A stretch of 35,224 nucleotides of DNA, from the NCBI GenBank assembly GCA_007695045.1, contig REEP01000041.1:1-35224 (forward strand), read 5' to 3'. Made by a program: the position numbers and the translations under genes. How positions within the stretch are numbered: position 1 is the stretch's first letter; every line of letters begins with the position of its first letter. Of the stretch, positions 7,452-14,849 are shown piece by piece. The notes under the pieces are model-generated. The model did not search any database. It worked only from the letters and a program-made list of their open reading frames with translations, and was not told the origin of the DNA. Origin of the DNA: Rhodospirillales bacterium. GTDB lineage: Bacteria; Pseudomonadota; Alphaproteobacteria; Rhodospirillales; Defluviicoccaceae.

Positions 7452-8067
7452 GTCACGAATTCCCACGCGGTTTTCAAAATTCCTTCCTTTTACGACGCAA
7501 GAAACGATGTGGATGAGTTGCGGCCGGTGCTTCAAGCCGCGCCTGAAAAAGGCGGTGCAGCATCTCGACTCGGTGCGGGCCGCCAACGGCCAGGCGCCGT
7601 CGGCGAACACGACGGAACGGCTGCGGCGCCTGATGGCCCAGCACCGCCAGTTGACGGAGCAGCTCCGGGCGATCGAGGCGGCCCGCCAGCAGACGGTGGC
7701 GATGCCCGCCCCGGATGTGGTCCTCGACTGGCCGGCGATCGCCGGAATGCCCCTTGCGCTGCGTCAGGTGCCTTCCATGACCCGAACCGTCATCGATGAA
7801 ACCGTCGCCAAGCTCGCGTTGCAGATGGAAAACATGATCGAGTTGCCCAGTCGCGAGGCGCAAATACAAGCGGTTTGCGAAGGGCTGGGTGTGGGACTGC
7901 TCTTCGCCGCGGAAATAGGTCACGATGATAGGCCGCGGCAGATCAGGATCGACGATCCCATCTCACGCGCTGCCGTCTACATTGCGGCGCTTCAGGACAC
8001 CAAGGGGCTTCCGGGTGTCGAGGCCATCTTCTCGCTGGCGGCCGAAGCGGTAGAGGATCCGGTCTGA
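7450..8067 (+). pseudogene. LysR-type regulator C-terminal fragment fused to foreign N-terminus
   Basis: Residues from about 100 onward read as the second half of a LysR substrate-binding domain: IAGMPLALRQVPSMTR, then ELPSREAQIQAVCEGLGVG, LFAAEIGHDD and LPGVEAIFSLAAEAV. The wording is closest to the LysR regulators that accompany 2-aminoethylphosphonate genes. The helix-turn-helix domain and first half of the sensor are absent. Instead the frame starts with a segment (TTERLRRLMAQHRQLTEQLR) resembling the helical middle of IS110 transposases; that assignment is weak. It cannot bind DNA as a LysR protein. Its last 76 bases overlap, tail to tail, the PhnZ-like gene on the opposite strand, consistent with a former phosphonate regulator-enzyme pair. 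Confidence 0.6.
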
Positions 8068-8630
8068 ACACAGGCCTCGAGATGGGGGCGGAAATGCTCC
8101 ACCGGCGGGGTTTTCGCACCCAGATCCTTGCCCAGGTCGTCCAGCCGCCGCAGCCTCAGCGCCTCACGCCAGAAGCGATGACCCTCGAACGTCCCACGCT
8201 CTTCCTCGGACATCGGCTCACCCTGCAACCGCAGGCTCTTTTCCGAATCCTCCGACAGCCTGGCTCGATAGTCGGGCTCCGCGGCGCAGAGATAGCGCTT
8301 GGCGGCCACGTGCAGCGCGACGGGTTCCGTCACTTCCGGACCGAACCATCTTGCAAGATAACGCAACCCCAGTTCCTCGTGCAGATCGTCGACGCCCTGA
8401 TCAGCAAAATCTTCCCCAAGCTCATGCACAATGTGGCCGATGTCGTGCAGCAGCGCCGCCACCACCATCTCGACGGGCTCGCCAGTCTGCTCGGCCAGAG
8501 ACGCGCATTGCAAAGCATGCTGTTGCTGGGTCACAGCGGTGAGGCCATAGCGGCCCTTGGCCCGGGTGTTCAACAACTCGACGATCTCGTCGATGGCTTG
8601 AGCCGCGTTGATGGTCTCCATCGCGCACAT
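7992..8630 (-). CDS. phnZ: PhnZ-like HD-domain oxygenase (phosphonate degradation)
   Basis: A 212-aa HD-domain protein. Putative diiron ligands appear in the family order: H38 (QQQHALQ), H62-D63 (LLHDIGH), H84 (DLHEELG), H107 (ALHVAAKRYL) and D164 or D165 (RRLDDLGK). The ALHVAAKRYL and HRFWREALRLRR wording is that of the phosphonate-degradation HD oxygenases. In that family PhnZ uses O2 and a mixed-valent diiron centre to cleave 2-amino-1-hydroxyethylphosphonate to glycine and phosphate. The hydroxylase partner PhnY is not in the window. The C-terminal 35 residues (TGSSTASAASEKMASTPGSP) are low-complexity and run antisense into the LysR fragment, perhaps an extension past the original stop. 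AGGA lies 6 nt before the ATG at 8630. Confidence 0.78.
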   Translation of the reverse strand: MCAMETINAAQAIDEIVELLNTRAKGRYGLTAVTQQQHALQCASLAEQTGEPVEMVVAALLHDIGHIVHELGEDFADQGVDDLHEELGLRYLARWFGPEVTEPVALHVAAKRYLCAAEPDYRARLSEDSEKSLRLQGEPMSEEERGTFEGHRFWREALRLRRLDDLGKDLGAKTPPVEHFRPHLEACVQTGSSTASAASEKMASTPGSPLVS

Positions 8631-8669
8631 ACTGAAATCCTGTCGCCGGCTGTTGTGCAGTCGGGCTGC

Positions 8670-8698
8670 ATGATATATGTCTATTTCAAAAATACAAA
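8670..8698 (-). promoter_or_regulatory. Candidate promoter of the PhnZ-like gene
   Basis: On the minus strand TTTGTA (8698-8693) and TATCAT (8675-8670) are separated by exactly 17 bases. The -10 box matches the housekeeping consensus at five of six positions; the -35 is weak. They lie in a sharply AT-rich island (about 8670-8717) within GC-rich DNA, and transcription would start about 30 nt before the ATG at 8630. Confidence 0.35.
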
Positions 8699-8804
8699 TA
8701 TTACTTAATATAATAAGAGCGCAGTTCCTGAGCGAGCCCGCCTCGGCGCATTGCCCATCGATCCCTCGGTTCGGCGCCCATGCCCTCGAAGGAGCCGACC
8801 ATGA

Positions 8805-9290
8805 TCATCCGGACGTCCCGGCTGGGCGGGATCGGCGGCGCACCAACGCCTGAAGGTTAGGGCGCCAACGAAGAAAACGATCGTACAGCCAGTCGAGCAG
8901 CCGTGCCGGCGCGCCGCTTCGAAACGCCATGCCGAGCCACCTGTAGCCTGGCAGAGCAGACCAGAGAACCGCAAATGCACGACCACCGCTGATCAGCTCT
9001 CCATCCGCCGTTCGCACATGAAAACGCTTCAGAGCAAGCTCGCGCGCGAGACCAGGCGTAACCTCGGAGTCTCGACAGGCGCTGACATCAACCCACGAAA
9101 TCCGTTCGGAGCCTCGTCGCCGCTGGTAGTAGCCAATCTCGGCATCGCACAGGGGACATGCGCCGTCGTAGAATACGGTGACACCAGCAGCCCGCGAGCC
9201 CTCTGCTTGCCCCGCCGGTCCGCCGACGGTCTCTGCGACACCGCGCTTGACCGGTGTGCAATCGATGGGATCCGGGTAGAGACGTGCCAT
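8805..9290 (-). CDS. DCC-family (DUF393) thiol-disulfide-like protein
   Basis: A 161-aa protein with the family hallmark VTVFYDGACPLCDAEIGYY at about residues 37-55, a thioredoxin-like CPLC motif after YDG. The family's later signature follows in GGRAFAVLWSALPGYRWLG and ends with a basic tail (RWRPNLQALVRRRSR). The N-terminal 36 residues are atypical, so a start nearer the VTVFYDG motif is possible. I keep the ATG at 9290, which has GAGG 8 nt upstream. DCC proteins are presumed redox proteins with no settled substrate. It stands alone, about 180 nt beyond the PhnZ gene start. Confidence 0.82.
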   Translation of the reverse strand: MARLYPDPIDCTPVKRGVAETVGGPAGQAEGSRAAGVTVFYDGACPLCDAEIGYYQRRRGSERISWVDVSACRDSEVTPGLARELALKRFHVRTADGELISGGRAFAVLWSALPGYRWLGMAFRSGAPARLLDWLYDRFLRWRPNLQALVRRRSRPAGTSG

Positions 9291-9482
9291 GGAGCAATCC
9301 TCGTCATGTCGTTGTGGTTTTCAAGATGACCCGACGCTGTGACGTCGAGCCCGCGAGCGTAACGGGTGCCGCGGTTGGCGCACGCGACATTCCATGAACC
9401 CACCCCCGTGGCGTATCCTCCTTGGCAGCGGCTCATTCGGTCGATCACGCCAAAACATCGCAGCGTCTCCCATGGCCACTTT

Positions 9483-9638
9483 CTAATACGAGACATCGCC
9501 CGTTTCGGACGCAGTGGCCGTTGCGCTGATCCAGGGAGGACGGGAACCCGCCACCATCTCCTCGCCGCGCAGCGCCGCCAGCGCCACCTTCGCCTTGAAC
9601 GCCGCCGTGTGACGGCGACGCGACCCCATGCTCGACAT
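9483..9638 (-). pseudogene. IS3-family orfA, N-terminal remnant
   Basis: A 51-codon frame starts MSSMGSRRRHTAAFKAKVAL and continues AALRGEEMVA, the start of IS3-family OrfA, then loses similarity and ends at a TAG at 9483. Just upstream (about 9690-9712) the minus strand reads TGAGGTGGACCACGAAAATC, which looks like the terminal repeat and leader of the same element. The rest of orfA and all of orfB are missing. The remnant separates the DCC gene from the desaturase pair. The DNA on either side (9291-9482 and 9713-9870) holds no other gene I can support. Confidence 0.65.
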
Positions 9639-9870
9639 CTGCCCTCTCCTCTACCCAAAGGCGAGGGCGACCACCTTACCCGACTGCCCGATTTTCGTGG
9701 TCCACCTCAGATCGCGAGCCGCAACAACCCCGGCGAGGCCCACAACAACCACGTCAGCGCGCCAGCTGCGGGCCCTCAAAGGGAAACCTTGTCTCGCTTC
9801 GATCGTTGCGAATCCCGGCGGACGATTGCCATCTGTAGAGGAAATGATCCTTGGCTGAGAGAGAGAAACC

Positions 9871-10890
9871 ATGAACCAACAGGCGAACCTGCGCCGAGCT
9901 GCGAGACACTTCCAGGCGCCCAGATTGGGCATGAGTTTCTTCCAGGCGCTCACTTCGTTCGGCGGCTTTTTCCTCACCTGCGCCGCGATGTATCTGCTGT
10001 ACGACGTGTCCTACTGGCTTTCCCTGGCGCTGACGCCGCTGGCCGCCGGTTTCCTGGTCCGTATCTTCATCATTCAGCACGACTGCGGGCACTTGTCGTT
10101 TTTCCGCGGGCGCCGCGCGAACGATATGCTCGGCTTTGCGTGCAGCCTGCTGACACTGACGCCATTTGCATCATGGCGCCAACAGCACGCCGGTCATCAT
10201 GGCGTCTGGAACGACCTCGATCGCCGTCAGAGCGGAGCCGATATATACTCATCCTGCCTGACGGTCGCTGAGTATCGTGCGCTGAGCCCATTCCGACGCT
10301 CGTGGTACAGGACGACCCGGCATCCTTGGGTCGCCAATATTCTCCTGCCGCCACTGGTCTTTCTCGGCCTTTACAGGATTCCTTTCGATACACCGCGGTC
10401 ATGGCGACATGAGCGCCGCGCCGTCTATGTCACCGACGCCGCGTTGGTCGCGCTATTTGGGGGGCTCGGAATGCTGGTGGGTTTCGGTGCGGTGGCGGCT
10501 GTGCAGCTCCCGATCATGGTGTTAGCATCGATCATCGGCGTCTGGCTGTTTTCCGTGCAGCATCGGGGCGAAACGACGCAATGGGCCCGTCACGACGATT
10601 GGGATGCGGTCTCGGCTTCCTTGCGAGGCTCGAGCTACCTGCGCCTCCCCGCCGTTCTGCAATGGTTCACGGGCAATATCGGATATCACCATGTGCATCA
10701 TCTGAACCCGCGTATTCCTAACTACCGGCTCCGGGAATGCCACGAGTCCATACCGGCGCTGCGTGATGTTCCGAGCCTGTCCCTTTGGGATGGGCTCCGC
10801 GCCACGCGGTTCGTGCTGTGGGACGAAGCGGGCGGCCGAATGATCACGTTCAGCGAGGCCGGCTCGATCGTGGCCGGATCGCGAGATTGA
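9871..10890 (+). CDS. Membrane fatty acid desaturase
   Basis: A 339-aa integral membrane desaturase. The three histidine boxes that hold the diiron site are complete: HDCGH (70-74), HAGHH (106-110) and HHVHH (273-277). Hydrophobic helices lie at about 30-65, 155-170 and 185-228. The family introduces a cis double bond into acyl chains of membrane lipids using O2 and an electron donor. Length and boxes fit the omega-6/delta-12 type, but regiochemistry cannot be read from sequence. The ATG at 9871 follows GAGAGAGA. The stop codon overlaps the start of the transglutaminase gene, implying translational coupling. Confidence 0.92.
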   Translation: MNQQANLRRAARHFQAPRLGMSFFQALTSFGGFFLTCAAMYLLYDVSYWLSLALTPLAAGFLVRIFIIQHDCGHLSFFRGRRANDMLGFACSLLTLTPFASWRQQHAGHHGVWNDLDRRQSGADIYSSCLTVAEYRALSPFRRSWYRTTRHPWVANILLPPLVFLGLYRIPFDTPRSWRHERRAVYVTDAALVALFGGLGMLVGFGAVAAVQLPIMVLASIIGVWLFSVQHRGETTQWARHDDWDAVSASLRGSSYLRLPAVLQWFTGNIGYHHVHHLNPRIPNYRLRECHESIPALRDVPSLSLWDGLRATRFVLWDEAGGRMITFSEAGSIVAGSRD

Positions 10891-11750
10891 CCGCACTGAC
10901 CGTGCATCACCGCACGACGTACCGCTATCGGGGGCCGATGATGCTCGGTCCGCACCGGTTGATGCTGCGCCCGCGGGAAAGCCGTGCCCTGCGGCTGCAC
11001 GCGCATGATCTGGAGATATCCCCTGTTGCCACCGTCACCTGGGCCCAAGACGTCGCCGGCAACGCCGTGGCAACGGCGACGTTCGCCGAGCCGGCGGACA
11101 CTCTGGTCATCGACAGCGTCACCGGCCTGACGCTCGACGTCGACGAGTGGCCGGTTTTCGACATCGCCGCCTCGGCTTCCACCTACCCGTTCCTGCTGAG
11201 CGAGGACGAGATGACCGATCTCGGCGCGTTGCGGCTGCAAGCCTACCTCGATTCCGCCGGGCAGCTGCGCGAATGGGCGCAAGGCTTCGTCGCTGGCCTG
11301 CGCACCGATACGCTGTCGCTGCTCAAGGACATCAGCAACGGCGTTGCCGGGCAGGTCGTTTACGAGGAGCGCAACGACGAGGCTGCCCAGACGCCGGTCG
11401 AGACGCTGGCGCGCGGTCGGGGCTCGTGTCGCGATTTCGCGGTGCTGTTTGTCGATGCCGTACGCAGTCTGGGCTTTGGCGCGCGGATTGTGTCCGGCTA
11501 CCTGTACGACCCCGACCGCAATGCGGTCGGTTCCGCCGGTGCCGGCTCGACCCACGCCTGGGCGGAAGTTTACGTGCCCGGCGCCGGCTGGATCATGTTC
11601 GATCCGACCAACCGCAGTGTCGGCGGGTTCAACCTGATCCCGGTCGCCGTAGCGCGCCACATCCGCCAGACAATGCCGGTTTCCGGCAGCTTCGTTGGCC
11701 ACGCGTCGGCGTTCGAGGCGCTGGAGGTGACGGTAAGTGTCACGGCTTGA
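10887..11750 (+). CDS. Transglutaminase-like cysteine protease family protein
   Basis: A 287-aa protein with the bacterial transglutaminase N-terminal domain (LTVHHRTTYRY, LMLRPRESRALRLH) followed by a transglutaminase core. The catalytic triad is visible: C181 in RGSCRDFA, H223 in STHAWAEVYV, D239 in MFDPTN. The start is TTG at 10887, overlapping the desaturase stop (TTGA); no ATG or GTG gives the conserved N-terminus. No signal peptide or membrane segment, so cytoplasmic. Such proteins probably act as peptidases or amidases; the substrate is unknown. Pairing with a desaturase by overlapping codons suggests shared expression, though I know of no established pathway link. Confidence 0.88.
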   Translation: MTALTVHHRTTYRYRGPMMLGPHRLMLRPRESRALRLHAHDLEISPVATVTWAQDVAGNAVATATFAEPADTLVIDSVTGLTLDVDEWPVFDIAASASTYPFLLSEDEMTDLGALRLQAYLDSAGQLREWAQGFVAGLRTDTLSLLKDISNGVAGQVVYEERNDEAAQTPVETLARGRGSCRDFAVLFVDAVRSLGFGARIVSGYLYDPDRNAVGSAGAGSTHAWAEVYVPGAGWIMFDPTNRSVGGFNLIPVAVARHIRQTMPVSGSFVGHASAFEALEVTVSVTA

Positions 11751-11856
11751 GATCATCGGCGACCTGGCGCGAGATCATCGCATTTCTGAGCGCGGAGGGT
11801 TGACGATCATCGGGACGGTTGGGCTCAAGGTGTGTGAGACCGGGCGCACATTGAAC

Positions 11857-11891
11857 GCGCTCTGGGAATGCGCTCTGGGAATGCGCTCTGG
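11857..11891. repeat. 13-bp tandem repeat, 2.7 copies
   Basis: The unit GCGCTCTGGGAAT occurs at 11857-11869 and 11870-11882, followed by a partial GCGCTCTGG at 11883-11891. It lies between the transglutaminase stop and the IS66 fragment, in DNA with no supported gene (11751-12024). Replication slippage is the simplest origin. Confidence 0.8.
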
Positions 11892-12024
11892 ACACACTTT
11901 CCAAGAGGACACTGATAAATGCCCTCAGTAGCCATCCCGGGCATTTACCAGGGCGCGTGCCGCCACGCCAAGGGCCGGAACCAGCCCCGATCAGGACGGA
12001 TCTGCCGAGCCCCAGGTGCCGGTG

Positions 12025-12237
12025 TCCCGGTCGCGGCGATCTACACGCTGATCACCACCGCCCGGCTCAACGGCATCGATGCGCAAGCCTGGCTCGCCGA
12101 CACCCTCCACCGCATCGTTGACCACCCCGCCAGTAAACTCGCAGACCTGCTCCCCAGGAACTGGCCGCCGCAGGCCGCAGACTCGATGGGCGCCGCCGCC
12201 TGACCTGCGGCCCCCGGGGCCTTCGGCGGATGCTTAC
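12025..12237 (+). pseudogene. IS66 right end with tnpC 3' fragment (right copy)
   Basis: The plus-strand frame reads VPVAAIYTLITTARLNGIDA and QAWLADTLHRIVDHPASKLA to a TGA at 12201-12203, the C-terminus of IS66 TnpC (normally over 500 aa). The IS66-type terminus, GTAAGC on the opposite strand, ends at 12237. The last 167 bases match the inverted copy at 5531-5697 with two mismatches, but this copy extends about 45 bases further into tnpC. The eight bases outside each end (GATCCACC on the left, TCCGTTTC on the right) do not match, so there is no target duplication. Confidence 0.82.
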
Positions 12238-12387
12238 TCCGTTTCCTGCAAGCGATTCCAACCGTCGACAACCACCCCCTTGTCTATCCGCGACCAACGT
12301 GATCAGAAACGTCGCGAAAACTTGAAATTGGTTGTTTTCCGATTTCTCTGTTCTATCCGGCGGGGAAACATCGGCCCTATGATTAAG

Positions 12388-13590
12388 TCAAAGTTTCTTC
12401 ATCATGTTCCGAAAGTGGCGCAAGGTCGGACCAGGGTCCTGCCAGTCCCATATCGCATAAGACTTTTTCGCGAACAGGCAGCGACCGACGACGGCAAGCA
12501 TCGAAGAGTTGCCTGTACGCAGCCCCTCCTTGAGGGTGCCGATGACACCGCCGAGGCGGATCCACGTCGCGCTGCGCGTCGGGCGTACGAACGGTTCCGG
12601 TGGTAGACCGACGAGATCCCGATAATAGATCCAGATGAGATCGACGCCGAGTCGACGCGCCAGATCGTGCTGATCCCAAGGTCGCGGGTTGATCTCGACC
12701 AGTCGATGCCTGCCGGAGCGCGCGTCCTTTTTGACCTCGATCTCGCAGATCCCGCGATATCCAATGCTGGCGAGAAAGGTAAGGCCCTGTTCGGCGAGCC
12801 GATCGTCGTTAACGGCCTGCAGCAGGCAACCGAGACCCACGCCGGGCGGATATTGCATCAGCTTGCGCCCGGTGAACGCGGCGAGAGGTTGCCCGCCCTC
12901 CCCGGTGACCGCGCCCACGACGTGGTAGGCACTTTCGGGGCCCTCGATCCACTCCTGAACCAACGCTTCAGGGGCCAATGGCGCGATCTGGCTGTAGATC
13001 GCGCGACACTCCTCGTGATCCCGGACGCGCCAGCCCTTCTTGATACCGAAGCGGCCAGAAAACGCCGGTGTCCGCCAATCATAGGTGTTCAGCGGCTTGA
13101 TGACCGCCGGATAAATGAGATCCTCCGCAATCGCTTCAAGATCGTCCAGCGATGTCACGCGACGGGTGACGGGTGTCGCCAGTCCGTGTGCATCGGCAAG
13201 CGCCGCAAGATGCGCCTTGTTCATCACAATTTGGAGCATATCCCGAGGCGGCACCGCCAGAATGAATGTGTCTTCGAGATGACCGCGGTGGCGATCCAAA
13301 AAGACCAAGTCGGCGTCATTGGTCGGGAACAGGACGCTGCGCCTCTTCAATTCATGGCCAAGCGCAAGAAGAAAGGGCAGAAGCGAGTCCGCAGCCGTGA
13401 ACGAGTCTGGACACAGACGACAAGTGCCAAACCTCGAGGCCACGCCGGGGGCTGATGCGCTCGACGAAAGACCGATGACGTTGATGCCGCGCCTGCCGAG
13501 CGCCCTCAAGATTCCAAGGCCGGTTTCGTGAAGATTGAGGACGACTGCCGGCGGGAGTGCCGATCCTGATGGGCCTTCTGTCCCGCTCAT
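12388..13590 (-). CDS. ATP-grasp carboxylate-amine ligase-type protein
   Basis: A 400-aa protein with an N-terminal pre-ATP-grasp domain (VVLNLHETGLGILRALGRRG) and an ATP-grasp fold. The lysine loop is YPAVIKPLNTYDW, the adenine-side segment ALVQEWIEGPESAYHV, and the metal-binding end HRLVEINPRPWDQHDL. The ATG at 13590 is preferred over an upstream in-frame start because the family begins at this point (PPAVVLNLHETG). ATP-grasp ligases join a carboxylate to an amine or thiol through an acyl-phosphate. The substrate is unknown. It follows the GNAT gene by 71 nt on the same strand, next to the XrtA locus, so modification of the polysaccharide or a precursor is a reasonable inference. Confidence 0.8.
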   Translation of the reverse strand: MSGTEGPSGSALPPAVVLNLHETGLGILRALGRRGINVIGLSSSASAPGVASRFGTCRLCPDSFTAADSLLPFLLALGHELKRRSVLFPTNDADLVFLDRHRGHLEDTFILAVPPRDMLQIVMNKAHLAALADAHGLATPVTRRVTSLDDLEAIAEDLIYPAVIKPLNTYDWRTPAFSGRFGIKKGWRVRDHEECRAIYSQIAPLAPEALVQEWIEGPESAYHVVGAVTGEGGQPLAAFTGRKLMQYPPGVGLGCLLQAVNDDRLAEQGLTFLASIGYRGICEIEVKKDARSGRHRLVEINPRPWDQHDLARRLGVDLIWIYYRDLVGLPPEPFVRPTRSATWIRLGGVIGTLKEGLRTGNSSMLAVVGRCLFAKKSYAIWDWQDPGPTLRHFRNMMKKL

Positions 13591-13661
13591 GTGGGAAAAC
13601 CTGAGGAAGGCGATCGGAATCGGTCTCTTGCCCAGGACTTGCGTACGCTCATTGCGTTTGC

Positions 13662-14849
13662 CTAATCCGCGCGAGCCGATAGTCCCGCCCGGCGCAACAG
13701 TGCTTTCACTTGATCCTTGCCCCAACGGGCGAAGCGGCGGGAGGCGAAGAAAGTCGTGCCATAGGGACCAGGTGGCGCTGCTTCCAGGCGAATACTCTGT
13801 TTTTGGAGTGCACCCCACGACAGCTTATGGGGAGTTACGCCGCCGAGAAAGTCATAGACACGAACCCCCCGGTTGATCGCATCACGGAATACATGAGCAC
13901 GCAGGACATTGCCCACTGCCTCTTCTGCCCAGGTTTTGTCAAAGCCTTCTTGCAGCAAATACAGAATGCCATTTCGTTCGAAGCAGTATTGGTGCGCCAC
14001 ATAGGAGCCCGCCACCCTCAGAGAGTAGAATCGCAACCAGTCCCGGCGCAGGAACGACCGACTCAGGCTCTCATAAAATGCGCGCTTCGCCGGGTCGAGA
14101 AAGATGCCATCCCGCCCTCGCAGTTCCCAGCGCGAGTGATGCAAGACGTAAAGCGACCGCAAGCGCTCAGGCAGATCGGCCTCCTGCGAGCAGCGATCGA
14201 AAACAACATCGCTACGCTCGCTCATTTTCCTGAGAGCCGAGCGAATTTTGGTCCGCATCCGCGGCTTAAGGTCCTTCAGATAGGCGTCCCATGTGCTGGG
14301 CAAAGGAACATAGGCGCAGGGAACATGCTGTTCCGCAACATGCCACTTCGCCTTCGTGATCCACTCTCGAATGAGCGGCAGGTTGGGCGAGGAGTCCGGG
14401 ATCTCACGCCAGCGCAGAAAATGCCAGGCGCCGTGAGCCTCGGCGATGGCAGATAGAACCGCGGAGACGACCGTCTCCTCCTCTCCGCACCGGGCGATGA
14501 GGTCGAGATAGTCGCTGTCTGCGGATCCGTCAGCGGCAAAAGCCAGCGTGCGGGCGCCAGGCAATCCGCGTTGCTCGCCCCGCCTGACTGACATCAGGGC
14601 GAGACCCGAGAGAGTTGGACCGCGGTAAACCGCCAAAGCCCGCACTTCATGTGCCGCCCCGTAGGCGTGGAGCCAAGACGACGTCCATTCCGGAGTCAGG
14701 AAGATCGTATCTGAAGCACTGTCCGCCAGCACCGCCTCCCATTCTCCGGAAATCGCAAACAAGGAAGCCGGATCGGTCAGCCAGTGTATGTGCACACCCG
14801 GCTCGGCCTTGTTGCGTATGTCTGTTCGAATGTGGCGTTGTCTGAGCAT
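13662..14849 (-). CDS. GNAT / FemAB-like acetyltransferase (Acetyltransf_6, CelD-like)
   Basis: A 395-aa protein with two GNAT-like halves. The C-terminal half carries the Acetyltransf_6 signature: RMRTKIRSALRKMSE, then VAHQYCFERNGILYLLQEGF and VYDFLGGVTPHKLSWGA. Such proteins transfer acyl or aminoacyl groups and are common in exopolysaccharide clusters. I choose the ATG at 14849 (MLRQRHIRTDIRNK); a GTG at 14873 is also possible and neither has a strong ribosome site. It is 71 nt upstream of the ATP-grasp gene, probably in one operon. A second protein of the same superfamily, closer to the XrtA type, lies at 16980-18044. Confidence 0.8.
   Translation of the reverse strand: MLRQRHIRTDIRNKAEPGVHIHWLTDPASLFAISGEWEAVLADSASDTIFLTPEWTSSWLHAYGAAHEVRALAVYRGPTLSGLALMSVRRGEQRGLPGARTLAFAADGSADSDYLDLIARCGEEETVVSAVLSAIAEAHGAWHFLRWREIPDSSPNLPLIREWITKAKWHVAEQHVPCAYVPLPSTWDAYLKDLKPRMRTKIRSALRKMSERSDVVFDRCSQEADLPERLRSLYVLHHSRWELRGRDGIFLDPAKRAFYESLSRSFLRRDWLRFYSLRVAGSYVAHQYCFERNGILYLLQEGFDKTWAEEAVGNVLRAHVFRDAINRGVRVYDFLGGVTPHKLSWGALQKQSIRLEAAPPGPYGTTFFASRRFARWGKDQVKALLRRAGLSARAD

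Noticed and set aside
8082-8708. 208-codon plus-strand frame
   Set aside because: It is antisense to the PhnZ-like gene, whose metal ligands are all in place.
9366-10271. 301-codon plus-strand frame before the desaturase
   Set aside because: It overlaps the desaturase in another frame and crosses an IS3 remnant. No protein features.
5531-12237. Intact composite transposon
   Set aside because: Both flanks carry only the right-hand end of IS66 with no transposase, and the 8-bp flanking sequences do not match.
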